From the NCBI GenBank assembly GCA_022709605.1, contig JAKLIM010000213.1, positions 1 to 6,602 on the forward strand: a stretch of 6,602 bases of DNA. Direction: 5' to 3'. The translations under genes and the position numbers were made by a program. The notes beneath the pieces were generated by a model. That model saw nothing but the letters and a program-made list of their open reading frames with translations, did no database searches and was not told the origin of the DNA. This document shows, in pieces, positions 6,562-6,602 of the stretch (positions are counted from its first letter, which is position 1; the number at the start of each line of letters is the position of its first letter). This DNA is from Bacteroidota bacterium (lineage in GTDB: Bacteria > Bacteroidota > Bacteroidia > Bacteroidales > Paludibacteraceae).

Positions 6562-6602
6562 GCGAAAATAGCTCCCCCGAAAGTTGTCGGGAGGTAGAGC
6601 AC
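6562..6602 (+). tRNA. 5' part of a tRNA gene, probably tRNA-Gly, cut by the window end
   Basis: The 5' acceptor strand GCGAAAA (6562-6568) is followed by TA, then the D-stem strands GCTC (6571-6574) and GAGC (6597-6600), and AC begins the anticodon arm side. GCGAAAATAGCTC and GTAGAGCAC match my recollection of Bacteroidota tRNA-Gly genes. The anticodon, T-arm and 3' end lie outside the window, so the amino acid is not proven. The D-loop is 22 bases instead of the usual 7 to 11 because a palindrome sits in it. A consensus promoter lies directly upstream. Confidence 0.72.
6576..6591. repeat. Palindromic insertion in the tRNA D-loop
   Basis: CCCGA (6576-6580) and TCGGG (6587-6591) are exact reverse complements around AAGTTG. 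Relative to an ordinary AGTTGGTA D-loop, about 14 extra bases appear, placed on both sides of a retained AGTTG. The unit would fold as an extra mini-hairpin on the D-loop. Palindromes with CCCGA/TCGGG arms are, from memory, frequent as dispersed repeats in Bacteroidota genomes, so a mobile palindrome is one explanation. Confidence 0.6.

Overview
The window looks like chromosomal DNA of a Bacteroidota member, most likely Bacteroidales or a close relative. The support is a secreted metalloprotease ending in a type IX secretion (Por-type) sorting domain, -7 boxes of the Bacteroidota TAnnTTTG type, start codons without Shine-Dalgarno sequences, and AT-rich spacers carrying small hairpin repeats. 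No plasmid, phage or transposase gene is visible. I found no evidence of a wholly new multi-gene system. The most unusual signal is a small palindrome lodged in the D-loop of a tRNA gene at the right edge.

Layout, left to right: a gene-free edge with a run of short hairpins (31-175); an ABC-F ATPase on the minus strand (224-1858); a spacer with tandem repeats, a perfect hairpin and a strong minus-strand terminator (1859-2083); a 954-residue M6-family metalloprotease on the minus strand (2084-4948) with its own promoter; a small four-helix DUF486 membrane protein on the minus strand (5045-5413); a TtcA-family tRNA thiolation enzyme on the minus strand (5607-6356); and, divergent from it, a promoter and the 5' part of a tRNA gene, probably tRNA-Gly, on the plus strand, cut by the window end.

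All four protein genes point left, but spacers of 95 to 225 bases, the terminator and the separate promoter candidates suggest independent transcription units rather than one operon. Their roles are mostly unrelated: ribosome-associated ATPase, secreted protein digestion, unknown membrane function, and tRNA modification. The tRNA gene and the ttcA-like gene share a divergent intergenic region, and their promoters carry an identical TTTGCACCTC core.
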